Source: Oscillospiraceae bacterium | GTDB taxonomy: Bacteria > Bacillota > Clostridia > Oscillospirales > Ruminococcaceae | Length of the DNA: 64,000 nucleotides | Direction: 5' to 3' | NCBI GenBank assembly: GCA_017505635.1 | Contig: JAFVOU010000016.1 | Span: forward strand, 1 to 64,000 | Part shown: one piece after another, positions 41,175 to 49,762 of the stretch | Position numbering within the stretch: the stretch's first letter is position 1 | Layout: the number at the start of each line of letters is the position of its first letter | The notes under the pieces: model-generated | Seen by the model: only the letters and a program-made list of their open reading frames with translations | Database searches by the model: none | What the model was told of the DNA's origin: nothing | Program-made: the position numbers and the translations under genes

Positions 41175-42378
41175 AAAGATTTACTCCTTTAACAATTATA
41201 TCATCGTACAGTTCGACTTCGTTGCCTTCTTCAACATTCAAAGGCAGAATTACATAATTTTCGTCCTGATAAACAGGATTAACTTTTTTGAATATTACAA
41301 GTTTTGAAAACTTTACATATACACCCATTTCGCCGTCAACAATTCTGATTGCAGATTTAGGTATTTTAATTCCACGGTACTGTGAAAACAGAATTTCTCC
41401 GTCAACAATGCGGGAAGCAGCCGCCTGTTTATTCATTGTTGTGGATTTAAGCACTATAAGCACCATATCACCTTTTGGAACGATGCTGTCTACTGTTACA
41501 GAATGGTATTCGTTTTCCTGACTGTTCAAAGATAACCTTACTCTCTGTCCGACATACAGTCTTTCTGCCTGCTGTGCAGTTACATAAGTGCACAAATTCC
41601 ATTTGTAATCTGTAATCATTTTTCCGTAACTGTTTACAGAGTTTTCCATAGGATTAATCAATATATCATATCCTTCTTCATACGATATATTTTTAAAGTT
41701 ATCCGCATCTGCTATATATTCATATCCGTCTACATCGTTCATAAAATAACCTGATGTCGGACTGTATATAGTCTGCACCGGTGAAGATACCTGTCCTTTT
41801 ATTGAGTTATACTGTGCATTTAAAACATCTTTTGTACCGGAAATATCTCCTTCACGGTCCATAGCTACATTAATCTTATTAAGATTAAGCAGAATATCCT
41901 GAACACTGTTATATACATCACCGTAATTTCCAACTGAAATCTGTTTCGAAAATTCAGCCATACTGTTGCTTAGCTGTTTACGGATTATCGAAATATCCAC
42001 ATTTACCGAATACATAAAATTATCTGCTTCTTCAAGATCCGATATTCTGTTTTCCAGTTGCTGTGACGTAATAATATTGTCTATATCGTTCTGTGACGGA
42101 TACACTTCACCGATTGTCATACCTGCCGAAACTCTCTGTCCGTTGTCTGCATTATAATAGAAATATCCGTCCGCAACATTTTCGATTATGGTTTCTTCCC
42201 TGCAGACTATACCTGTCGACAGAATACTGTCATTTATGTAACCTTCGTTGGCTTTGACAGTTTCGATTTTATTGCGGTTAATCAGATACCATTGCGCAAC
42301 AAAATACATCAACAGCACAGATACTATCAATACAGGAAAAAATTTTTTCTTTTTTTTATGTTTTTTATATTCTGTCAT
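41155..42378 (-). CDS. HlyD-family-like membrane protein of the sepF cluster
   Basis: A 407-residue protein with a basic N-terminus, one membrane helix (about 13-32) and a long extracytoplasmic part. A half-lipoyl-like motif (ENVADGYFYYNADNGQRVSAGMTIGEVY) precedes a helical hairpin of about 110 residues, then a second half (IYSPTSGYF) and barrel strands. It ends ELYDDIIVKGVNLYDGKYL, a pattern I know from proteins always placed before yggS-sepF in Clostridia. No export partner is encoded nearby, so a role in the envelope rather than in a pump is likely. Confidence 0.8.
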   Translation of the reverse strand: MTEYKKHKKKKKFFPVLIVSVLLMYFVAQWYLINRNKIETVKANEGYINDSILSTGIVCREETIIENVADGYFYYNADNGQRVSAGMTIGEVYPSQNDIDNIITSQQLENRISDLEEADNFMYSVNVDISIIRKQLSNSMAEFSKQISVGNYGDVYNSVQDILLNLNKINVAMDREGDISGTKDVLNAQYNSIKGQVSSPVQTIYSPTSGYFMNDVDGYEYIADADNFKNISYEEGYDILINPMENSVNSYGKMITDYKWNLCTYVTAQQAERLYVGQRVRLSLNSQENEYHSVTVDSIVPKGDMVLIVLKSTTMNKQAAASRIVDGEILFSQYRGIKIPKSAIRIVDGEMGVYVKFSKLVIFKKVNPVYQDENYVILPLNVEEGNEVELYDDIIVKGVNLYDGKYL

Positions 42379-42382
42379 GCTG

Positions 42383-43321
42383 TTATCCGTTCAAAAAATT
42401 TTGTACAAGACCTATCGCTGTCTGTTTATAATCATAATCCGCATCAACATAAAGCCAGTTTATGTCTTTCATCCGATTAAACCATGTAAGCTGTCTTTTT
42501 GCATAATGACGTGATGCCTTTTTTAGTTCTTCAATGCATTCCTGCAAAGTACGGGTTCCTTCAAAATATGGAAAAAACTCTTTATATCCTATTGCTGCAG
42601 CAGAGTTTACAAATGAATCTTTATTTTTATATACATATTCTGCTTCATCAATAACACCAAGTTCAACCATTATATCCACACGTTTTTCAATGTTTTCATA
42701 AAGCTTTGTACGGTCATAAAAACCGGTAGCCAGAAACAGCACATCATATGGTTTTTCTTTTGGTTTTGATGCAGCAATCTGCTGTGTCATAGTTACACCG
42801 GTTGTATGATATATTTCCAGGGCTCGAATTACTCTTACGGCATTGTTCGGATGAACTCCCTGTGCATATTCAGGGTCAATATCAACAAGCTGCTGATACA
42901 TCCATTCTTTTCCGTGTTCATTAAGCTGTTTTTCAAGCTTTTCACGGACAGTTTTATCTTCCGGCTGGTCTGTAAAGGTGATTCCATTTACAAGACTTTC
43001 TATGTATAAACAGGTGCCTCCGGTAATTAAAGGCAATTTACCCCTTGCAGTTATCTCGTCAATCTTTTCTTTTGCAAGGCGGGTAAATATTTCTACATTA
43101 TATGGTTCATCAGGTTCAAGAAAATCGACAAGATGATGTCTTGCCGCTGCCTGTTCTTCCTTTGTTGCTTTTGCTGTACCAACATCAAGCTGTTTGTATA
43201 CCTGCATTGAGTCAGCAGAAATTATTTCGCCGTCAAACTGCTGTGCCAGCACAAGTGATAGACCTGTTTTTCCGCTTGCTGTAGGCCCACAGATAACTAT
43301 AATTTTTTTACGCTCTTCCAA
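42383..43321 (-). CDS. miaA: tRNA dimethylallyltransferase MiaA
   Basis: MiaA adds an isopentenyl group to A37 of tRNAs reading UNN codons; MiaB then methylthiolates it. The P-loop GPTASGKTGLS stands at residue 12 of this version. ISADSMQVYKQLDVGTAK, HHLVDFLEPDEPY and GGTCLYIESL follow, as expected. The frame stays open to an ATG at 43372 but that codon has no ribosome binding site. TTG at 43321 has AAGGAG 13 nt upstream, gives the usual short N-terminus and a 14-nt overlap with mutL. The exact start is uncertain. Confidence 0.92.
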   Translation of the reverse strand: MEERKKIIVICGPTASGKTGLSLVLAQQFDGEIISADSMQVYKQLDVGTAKATKEEQAAARHHLVDFLEPDEPYNVEIFTRLAKEKIDEITARGKLPLITGGTCLYIESLVNGITFTDQPEDKTVREKLEKQLNEHGKEWMYQQLVDIDPEYAQGVHPNNAVRVIRALEIYHTTGVTMTQQIAASKPKEKPYDVLFLATGFYDRTKLYENIEKRVDIMVELGVIDEAEYVYKNKDSFVNSAAAIGYKEFFPYFEGTRTLQECIEELKKASRHYAKRQLTWFNRMKDINWLYVDADYDYKQTAIGLVQNFLNG

Positions 43322-45275
43322 ACTGTTTTTCAATCTCCTTTTGGGTGAGGGATATAATAACCGGTCTGCCATGTGGACAGTAAAGCGGTATTTTTTGCTG
43401 TATGATATCTCTTACAAGACATCTGAGTTCATAATCTGTAGCTTTGTCCCCTGCTTTGATTGCACTGCGGCAGGCAACCGAATGGAATATCCATTCCTGC
43501 TTTTCAGAAAACTCTGCACTGTTTCCCTCGCTGAGGTTATGTGCAATTTCTTCTATAAGACTCTGTGGGTCTTCACAGCTGATATTTACAGGAACAGCAC
43601 GGACAATAACTCCGTTAAGTCCCATATCATCAATGATAAAACCATTGTCTTCAAGCAGCTTGATATTGTTCATAACAGCTTCTTTTTCTTTTGCACTAAG
43701 GTTAACTCCTACAGGCACCAACAGCATCTGATTGTCATTGTTCTGTGCTTTTTTCAGTTTTTCATACAGCAGTCTTTCATGTGCCGCATGTTTATCGATG
43801 ATAACAAGGCTGTCTTTGTTCTGACAAAGTATATATGTGTTGAATATTTCGCCTATCAGTTTAATATCATACAGAATATCGCTGTCAGAATCTGTTTCTT
43901 TTTGTATATCTTCTGTTTCAGGCTGTGTTGTAACAGTTTTTTCTTCTGCTATATATTCTGCAGATTTAGGATCTTCAAAAGGAATAAATATTTCTTTTTT
44001 TGCTGTATAGCTTTTTGCATAGCTACTTTCCTGTGCCGAAGATACAAAAGGAGTGATATCTCTGTCACTCTTGACCATATCTGCCCCACCGGACAGTATT
44101 TCTTTGAATTCCTGTGATGAAACTGTTTTGAAAGTTTCTTTATTTGTATTTAAATTGAGTTTTAATGTTTTTGCAGGTTCCTGTTTTAAAGGTTCAACAG
44201 GTTTAAGAGTCTGCTGTTCTATATTATCTGTATCAACATAGAATTTCTGCTGAACAGTATTTTTAATATTTACCTGCTTTATATCCTGGTTGTCAGACAA
44301 AGCAGTTTTAACTGCACGGTAAACAGCGGTAAATATTTCATTGTCGTTTGCAAATCTTACCTCTGTTTTTGCAGGATGAACATTTACATCAACACAGTCA
44401 TATGGCATTGATATATCAAGCACATAACCCGGGAATTTTCCTACCATAACTGTGCCTTTGTATGCATTTTCCACTGCTGCGAGCACAGTTTTATTTTTTA
44501 CATATCTTCCGTTTATAAACGCAAACTGCATATTTCTGCTCTGACGTGAATAATGCGGATAGGTTGTATATCCTGTTATCGTATATTTACCATCCGTGTG
44601 ATTTACTTCACAGATTTCATTTGAGAAACTTGCAGTAAACAGACAGGCAATTGTATTTTTAAGGTTTCCGTCACCTGCAGTTGTAAAAACAAGTTTTCCG
44701 TCTTTTTTGAACGTAAATGATATACAGGGATTTGCAAGGGCAAGATTTACAAGTATTTCATTGATATATCCCGCTTCTGTAGCATCTTTTTTAAGAAACT
44801 TCATTCTTGCGGGTGTATTGTAGAACAAATCTCGGATAATAAATCTTGTACCATTTACAAATGGCACAATCTCTGTGCTTATTTCTTCTCCGCCTTCAAT
44901 TTTATATTCAATGGCAAAATCCTGGTCTTCTGTTTTTGTTGTAAGTGTAACTCTTGCTACTGAAGCAATCGAAGCAAGTGCTTCACCACGGAAACCAAGA
45001 CTTTGAATATTGTTTAAATCATTTTTATCGGAAATTTTGCTTGTTGCATGACGAATAAAGGCTGTTGCAACATATTCGCTGTCTATGCCGCAGCCGTCAT
45101 CCTGAACCAATATTTTTTTAATGCCGCCGTTTTCGATATCAACTGTGATATTTTTTGCTCCGGCATCTATGGAATTTTCCACCAGTTCCTTTACAACCGA
45201 TGCAGGTTTTTCAACCACTTCACCTGCTGCAATAAGTTCTGCTGTAAATTTGTCCAGAACATTGATTACCGCCAT
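43308..45275 (-). CDS. mutL: DNA mismatch repair protein MutL
   Basis: A 655-residue MutL. The N-terminal GHKL ATPase has VVEKPASVVKELVENSIDAGA, VQDDGCGID and LGFRGEALASIASVA, with VNVHPAKTEVRF at about 300. A variable linker (about 335-440) joins it to the dimerisation/endonuclease domain, which carries DKHAAHERLLYE (a variant of the DQHA-x2-E-x4-E endonuclease motif) and CPHGRP close to the C-terminus. It therefore probably nicks DNA itself, as expected in a mutH-less bacterium. Located 12 nt after mutS. Confidence 0.96.
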   Translation of the reverse strand: MAVINVLDKFTAELIAAGEVVEKPASVVKELVENSIDAGAKNITVDIENGGIKKILVQDDGCGIDSEYVATAFIRHATSKISDKNDLNNIQSLGFRGEALASIASVARVTLTTKTEDQDFAIEYKIEGGEEISTEIVPFVNGTRFIIRDLFYNTPARMKFLKKDATEAGYINEILVNLALANPCISFTFKKDGKLVFTTAGDGNLKNTIACLFTASFSNEICEVNHTDGKYTITGYTTYPHYSRQSRNMQFAFINGRYVKNKTVLAAVENAYKGTVMVGKFPGYVLDISMPYDCVDVNVHPAKTEVRFANDNEIFTAVYRAVKTALSDNQDIKQVNIKNTVQQKFYVDTDNIEQQTLKPVEPLKQEPAKTLKLNLNTNKETFKTVSSQEFKEILSGGADMVKSDRDITPFVSSAQESSYAKSYTAKKEIFIPFEDPKSAEYIAEEKTVTTQPETEDIQKETDSDSDILYDIKLIGEIFNTYILCQNKDSLVIIDKHAAHERLLYEKLKKAQNNDNQMLLVPVGVNLSAKEKEAVMNNIKLLEDNGFIIDDMGLNGVIVRAVPVNISCEDPQSLIEEIAHNLSEGNSAEFSEKQEWIFHSVACRSAIKAGDKATDYELRCLVRDIIQQKIPLYCPHGRPVIISLTQKEIEKQFGRA

Positions 45276-45287
45276 TGTAATCTCCTT

Positions 45288-47885
45288 TTAAAGTAAAGAT
45301 TTAAGTTTATTAAGTATATTAAGTGCTTCGATAGGTGTAAGCACATTTACATCCACCTTTTCAAGCTCTTTTATAATTTCATTAGGAACTTCCCTTTCGT
45401 TCTGTTCCACAATCAAAGGCAATGCATCATCAAAAGAAAGCTGACGTACCGCCATTTTTTCTCTGCGTGCATTTTCTTCAAGTTCAGCAAGTATCACCTT
45501 GGCTCTTTCGATAACTGCATCAGGTACACCTGCAAGTTTTGCAACCTGAATACCAAAGCTGTCATCCGCACCACCTTTGACAATCTTGCGCAGGAATGTA
45601 ATTTCATCACCGCGTTTTTTAACTGCAATATTGTAATTAACCACACCATTAAATTTGTTTTCCATATCGGTAAGTTCGTGGTAGTGGGTTGCAAACAAGG
45701 TTTTGCAGCCAAGATTGTTCTTTTTATCGTAGATATATTCCACAACAGCCTTTGCGATGCTCATACCGTCAAATGTAGATGTGCCTCTGCCTATTTCATC
45801 AAGTATAACAAGGCTTTTTGTTGTTGCGTTTTTAAGGATTTCACTTACCTCGCTCATTTCCACCATAAATGTGGAACGACCGCTTGAAAGGTCGTCCGAT
45901 GCACCTACACGGGTGAAAATTGCATCTGCAATAGAAATTTCCGCTTCTCTTGCAGGTACAAAGCAGCCAATCTGTGCCATAACAGTTATAATTGCTACCT
46001 GACGCATATATGTGGACTTACCTGCCATGTTAGGGCCTGTGATAATACTTACGCGGTTGTCCGAACAGTCAAGCAATGTATCATTAGGTATAAAAATTTC
46101 ATCCTTAAGCATTGCTTCCACAACAGGGTGACGACCGTCTTTTATATATGTTCTGTCTCCTGCTGTAACAGTTGGCTTGACATAATTGTTTTTAATACTT
46201 GTCTCGGAAAAAGCCGCCATAACATCAATATAGCTGAGAGCTTTTGTTGTGGTAAGTATCTCTTTGGAATTGCTGCTTATCTGTTTAAGCAGATCACTGA
46301 ACAGTTCCTTTTCCAGTGCAAGTAACTTGTCACTGGCTGAAAGAATTTCCTGCTCCAGGTCTTTAAGTTCTTCAGTTATAAATCTTTCCGCCCCCGCAAG
46401 TGTCTGTTTTCGGAAGAATGTTGGGGGAACAAGATTAAGATAGGAACGTGTAACCTCGATATAATAACCGAAAACACGGTTATAACCGATTTTGAGCTTG
46501 GGAATGCCTGTTTCTTCTTTAAGACGGTTTTCAATGCCCGCAAGAATTCCCATACTGTTGTTTACAAGGTTACGCAGACGGTCAATTTCTTCGTTATATC
46601 CATCTTTAATCATACCGCCATCCTTTGCAAGTGCAGGCGGATTTTCTATAATAGCTCTGTCCAGAACATCACAAAGTTCTGTAAGAGGATTGATATCCAT
46701 GTTAAGTGCGCTTATAAGTTTATTATCACACTGTGCAAGCAAACTTTTAAGCGGCAGCAGATTTTTTAACGAAACGGACAAACTGAAAACATCTCTTGGG
46801 CTTGCATTGCCAAAAGAAGCACGGGAACACAAACGCTCCATATCCTGAATTCCCTTAAGAATATTCTGAATTTCCATTCTTGTAACAAGGTTTTTGTTAA
46901 GAAATTCAACACAGTCAAGACGTGCATCAATAGCATTTTTGTCCATCAGCGGTGCCGAAAGCACCTGACGCATCATACGTTTACCAAAAGAAGTTTTTGT
47001 GTTGTCTATCACCCACAGCAGACTGCCCTTTTTCTCTTTGCTTCTGATAGTTTCAAAAAGTTCAAGGTTAGAAATGGTTGTGTAGCTAAGCTTCATAAAA
47101 TTGTTCTGCTCGTATGCTTCAACCTGCGAAATATTATCAATACCAACCTTTTGTGTGTCTTCAAGGTAATCCAGCAACTGCCAGATACAGAAAACCATAT
47201 TTTCATCAAAAGAATTATCTGCAAAATATGTTTTTACTTTTTCTGTTGCTGTTATTGTGTTGTACTCATCATCACTTTTGAGTTCAACAGGACATTTGAG
47301 AATGTTTTTTATGTAATCGGTAAGCCATTTGAAATCCAGTATTCTGCTGTTAATTACAATTTCGCTTGGCTTGTATTTAAAAAGTTCTGACTGAACATTG
47401 TTCTGCAGATTTTCACAGGCAATAGCTGTTGTATGCATACTGCCTGTGGAAATATCACAGAAACAAAGATTGAATTTATTGTCTTTGTCAATAAATACAC
47501 TTGCAATATAGTTGTTTTTATCCTCACTGAGCATACTGTTTTCAAGTATAGTGCCAGGTGTAACAACCCTTATTACATCACGGTTTACAATGGTTTTTCC
47601 CTTTTGTGGCTGTTCTGTCTGTTCGCAGATAGCAACCTTGTACCCTTTTTCTATAAGACGCTGAATATATGCCTCGCTGCTGTGGTACGGAATACCGCAC
47701 ATAGGCGCACGTTCTTCAAGGCCACAATCGCGTCCTGTCAGAGTGAGTTCCAGTTCTTTGGATGCAAGGAGAGCATCATCAAAAAACATTTCGTAAAAGT
47801 CACCCAGACGGAAAAACACAATATGGTCTTTATGTCTTTCTTTTATATCCAAGTATTGTTGCATCATCGGTGATAATTTTGCCAC
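45288..47885 (-). CDS. mutS: DNA mismatch repair protein MutS
   Basis: An 865-residue MutS, normal length. The mismatch-binding domain starts MMQQYLDIKERHKDHIVFFRLGDFYEMFFDDA, with the Phe and Glu of the F-x-E motif in DFYEMF. Core and lever domains follow, then the ATPase with GPNMAGKSTYMRQ at about 617-629, the DDLSSGRSTFMVEM segment and DEIGRGTSTFDG. The C-terminus includes a helix-turn-helix dimer region. It forms an operon with mutL. Confidence 0.97.
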   Translation of the reverse strand: MAKLSPMMQQYLDIKERHKDHIVFFRLGDFYEMFFDDALLASKELELTLTGRDCGLEERAPMCGIPYHSSEAYIQRLIEKGYKVAICEQTEQPQKGKTIVNRDVIRVVTPGTILENSMLSEDKNNYIASVFIDKDNKFNLCFCDISTGSMHTTAIACENLQNNVQSELFKYKPSEIVINSRILDFKWLTDYIKNILKCPVELKSDDEYNTITATEKVKTYFADNSFDENMVFCIWQLLDYLEDTQKVGIDNISQVEAYEQNNFMKLSYTTISNLELFETIRSKEKKGSLLWVIDNTKTSFGKRMMRQVLSAPLMDKNAIDARLDCVEFLNKNLVTRMEIQNILKGIQDMERLCSRASFGNASPRDVFSLSVSLKNLLPLKSLLAQCDNKLISALNMDINPLTELCDVLDRAIIENPPALAKDGGMIKDGYNEEIDRLRNLVNNSMGILAGIENRLKEETGIPKLKIGYNRVFGYYIEVTRSYLNLVPPTFFRKQTLAGAERFITEELKDLEQEILSASDKLLALEKELFSDLLKQISSNSKEILTTTKALSYIDVMAAFSETSIKNNYVKPTVTAGDRTYIKDGRHPVVEAMLKDEIFIPNDTLLDCSDNRVSIITGPNMAGKSTYMRQVAIITVMAQIGCFVPAREAEISIADAIFTRVGASDDLSSGRSTFMVEMSEVSEILKNATTKSLVILDEIGRGTSTFDGMSIAKAVVEYIYDKKNNLGCKTLFATHYHELTDMENKFNGVVNYNIAVKKRGDEITFLRKIVKGGADDSFGIQVAKLAGVPDAVIERAKVILAELEENARREKMAVRQLSFDDALPLIVEQNEREVPNEIIKELEKVDVNVLTPIEALNILNKLKSLL

Positions 47886-47954
47886 AATCCAAACCGTCCT
47901 TCTGTAAGTTTAAATAGAATTAATTTACTGTATATAATAAGCTGTCTTTATAGA

Positions 47955-48368
47955 TTAATGACAGCCGCTGCATGTGGAACAGCTGCCGGAGCAACCGCCT
48001 GCAGGAAGTTCAACTGCCATTGGGTCACCGCCGTTTACTGTTGCAGTTATAATTGCCTGAATGTGTTTTGTAAGCTGGTCAACTTCATCGGATGCCTGAG
48101 AAAAAGCAACCATAAATTCGTTTTCCATAATTTCGTCATAAAGTTTGTTGAGTTCAAGATCAAGCTGATTGAGTTTATCGTTGTCAGCTTCAGGTTTTGC
48201 CATTTCAGCATTAAGCTGATATTTTGTAAGATTGAACTTGCCAATCATTTCCTGAAGTTCCTGATCTTTATCCATCATGTCTTTAGCCTGATTGAGATAT
48301 ACAATGATATCTTCTTTCTGAAGCTGTACGCAAAGTTTTTTGAATTCTGTAATAAAATCAAATGCCAT
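47955..48368 (-). CDS. YlbF/YmcA-family protein (RicA-like) with C-terminal Cys cluster
   Basis: A 137-residue helical protein of the YlbF/YmcA family. Residues about 5-110 are helical, including QAKDMMDKDQELQEMIGKFN. The C-terminus ends in a Gly/Ser-rich tail with four cysteines and a final His (GGCSGSCSTCSGCH). In Bacillus, RicA (YmcA) is encoded next to miaB (ymcB) and, with RicF and RicT, binds iron-sulfur clusters and aids mRNA processing by RNase Y. The same gene pairing here supports a RicA-like role. The Cys tail could hold such a cluster; that is inference. Confidence 0.78.
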   Translation of the reverse strand: MAFDFITEFKKLCVQLQKEDIIVYLNQAKDMMDKDQELQEMIGKFNLTKYQLNAEMAKPEADNDKLNQLDLELNKLYDEIMENEFMVAFSQASDEVDQLTKHIQAIITATVNGGDPMAVELPAGGCSGSCSTCSGCH

Positions 48369-48393
48369 TTTTATATTCCTCTTTTTCTGTATT

Positions 48394-49761
48394 TTATTTA
48401 TTTAAAAGTTCTGCTGTTAAAACAGTACCTTTTTTACCTGTAATTTTTAAATCCACAAAAGTGTCCGACAAATTTTCATTGTCACTTTTGAAATGTACAA
48501 CCAAAGTATTTGCCATACGGGCTGAATACCCGCCCGGTTTTGTTTCTTCCACCAGTGCGCGGACAGTTTTGCCTTCGAAACTTTCAAGATATTTAAAGAA
48601 GATATCCTGCTGAATCTTTATAAGTCTGTTAAGACGATCAGATTTCTCCTTGTGAGAAGTATTATCTTCCATTTCAGCAGCTTTTGTGCCATTTCTCTTT
48701 GAATATATAAAAGTAAAAAGCTGTGTAAAGTTTATCTCCTTTACAAGATTTTCTGTTTCTAAATATTCTTCGAATGTTTCACCAGGGAAACCAACAATTA
48801 TATCGCTTGAAAAGCCTACATCCGGTATCTGTTCTTTTGCATAATTTATAATATCCTTATACTGTTCCACTGTATATCTGCGGTTCATAAGTTTAAGAAT
48901 ACGGTTGCTGCCGGACTGAACCGGAAGATGTATCTGTCTTGATATTTTAGGATTGTCCCTTATGGTATCAATTACCTTGCGTGTTATATCCTTTGGATGG
49001 CTGGACATAAAATGAAGCACATAGTCTCCCGGAACCTGACAGAGCATATTAAGTAAATCAGCAAAATCAATCTGAGGATTAAGATTTTTGCCATAACTGT
49101 CCACATTCTGCCCAAGCAAGGTTATATCCTTATATCCTTCCTTTACAAGCTGTGTAAATTCTTTAAGGATATTCTGTGGTTCTCTGCTTCTTTCTCTGCC
49201 GCGCACATAAGGCACAATACAGTATGAACAGAAATTGTCACATCCATACATAATTGATATTGTGGCTTTGGATTTGCTTTGACGATAAACCGGAATATCT
49301 TCAACGATATCGGTCTTTACAACGGGGTCAGACACCATACGTTTGTTGTCAACATACCAATTATACACTATATATGGTAATTCTTCAATGGAATTAACAC
49401 CAAAAACTATATCAACAAACGGATATGATTTTTTGATTTTTGCCACGATATGAGGCTGCATAACCATACATCCGCATACAGCAACAATCATATCGGGATT
49501 ATCTGATTTAAGCGCTTTAAGTTTGCCGATATTGCCGAAAATTTTAAGCTCGGCATTTTCTCTGATTGCACATGTATTGAAAATCACAATATCACTGTTT
49601 TCAAAACTGTCGCTGACAGCATACCCGGACTTAGCAAGTATACCACGGATTTTTTCCGAATCGTTTTCATTCTGTACACAGCCGAATGTCTGTACATTTA
49701 CAAGAGGTGTATGGTCAAACTTTTTCTGCACAAGGCTGTGCAATTTTTCTGTGTACTCCAT
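48394..49761 (-). CDS. miaB: tRNA-2-methylthio-N6-dimethylallyladenosine synthase MiaB
   Basis: A 455-residue methylthiotransferase. The N-terminal UPF0004 domain binds the auxiliary cluster through C28 (TFGCVQN), the Cys of FNTCAIREN and that of VCGCMVMQP. The radical SAM cluster motif is CDNFCSYCIVPYVRGRERSR at about 160-180, and a TRAM domain ends the protein. The start at 49761 has AGGAGG 7 nt upstream and lies one base after the uvrA stop; the upstream open frame covers uvrA and is not used. Confidence 0.95.
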   Translation of the reverse strand: MEYTEKLHSLVQKKFDHTPLVNVQTFGCVQNENDSEKIRGILAKSGYAVSDSFENSDIVIFNTCAIRENAELKIFGNIGKLKALKSDNPDMIVAVCGCMVMQPHIVAKIKKSYPFVDIVFGVNSIEELPYIVYNWYVDNKRMVSDPVVKTDIVEDIPVYRQSKSKATISIMYGCDNFCSYCIVPYVRGRERSREPQNILKEFTQLVKEGYKDITLLGQNVDSYGKNLNPQIDFADLLNMLCQVPGDYVLHFMSSHPKDITRKVIDTIRDNPKISRQIHLPVQSGSNRILKLMNRRYTVEQYKDIINYAKEQIPDVGFSSDIIVGFPGETFEEYLETENLVKEINFTQLFTFIYSKRNGTKAAEMEDNTSHKEKSDRLNRLIKIQQDIFFKYLESFEGKTVRALVEETKPGGYSARMANTLVVHFKSDNENLSDTFVDLKITGKKGTVLTAELLNK

Positions 49762-49762
49762 A

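Noticed and set aside
43194-44117. 307-codon frame antisense to mutL/miaA
   Set aside because: A shadow of mutL with biased composition; mutL is unmistakable on the other strand.
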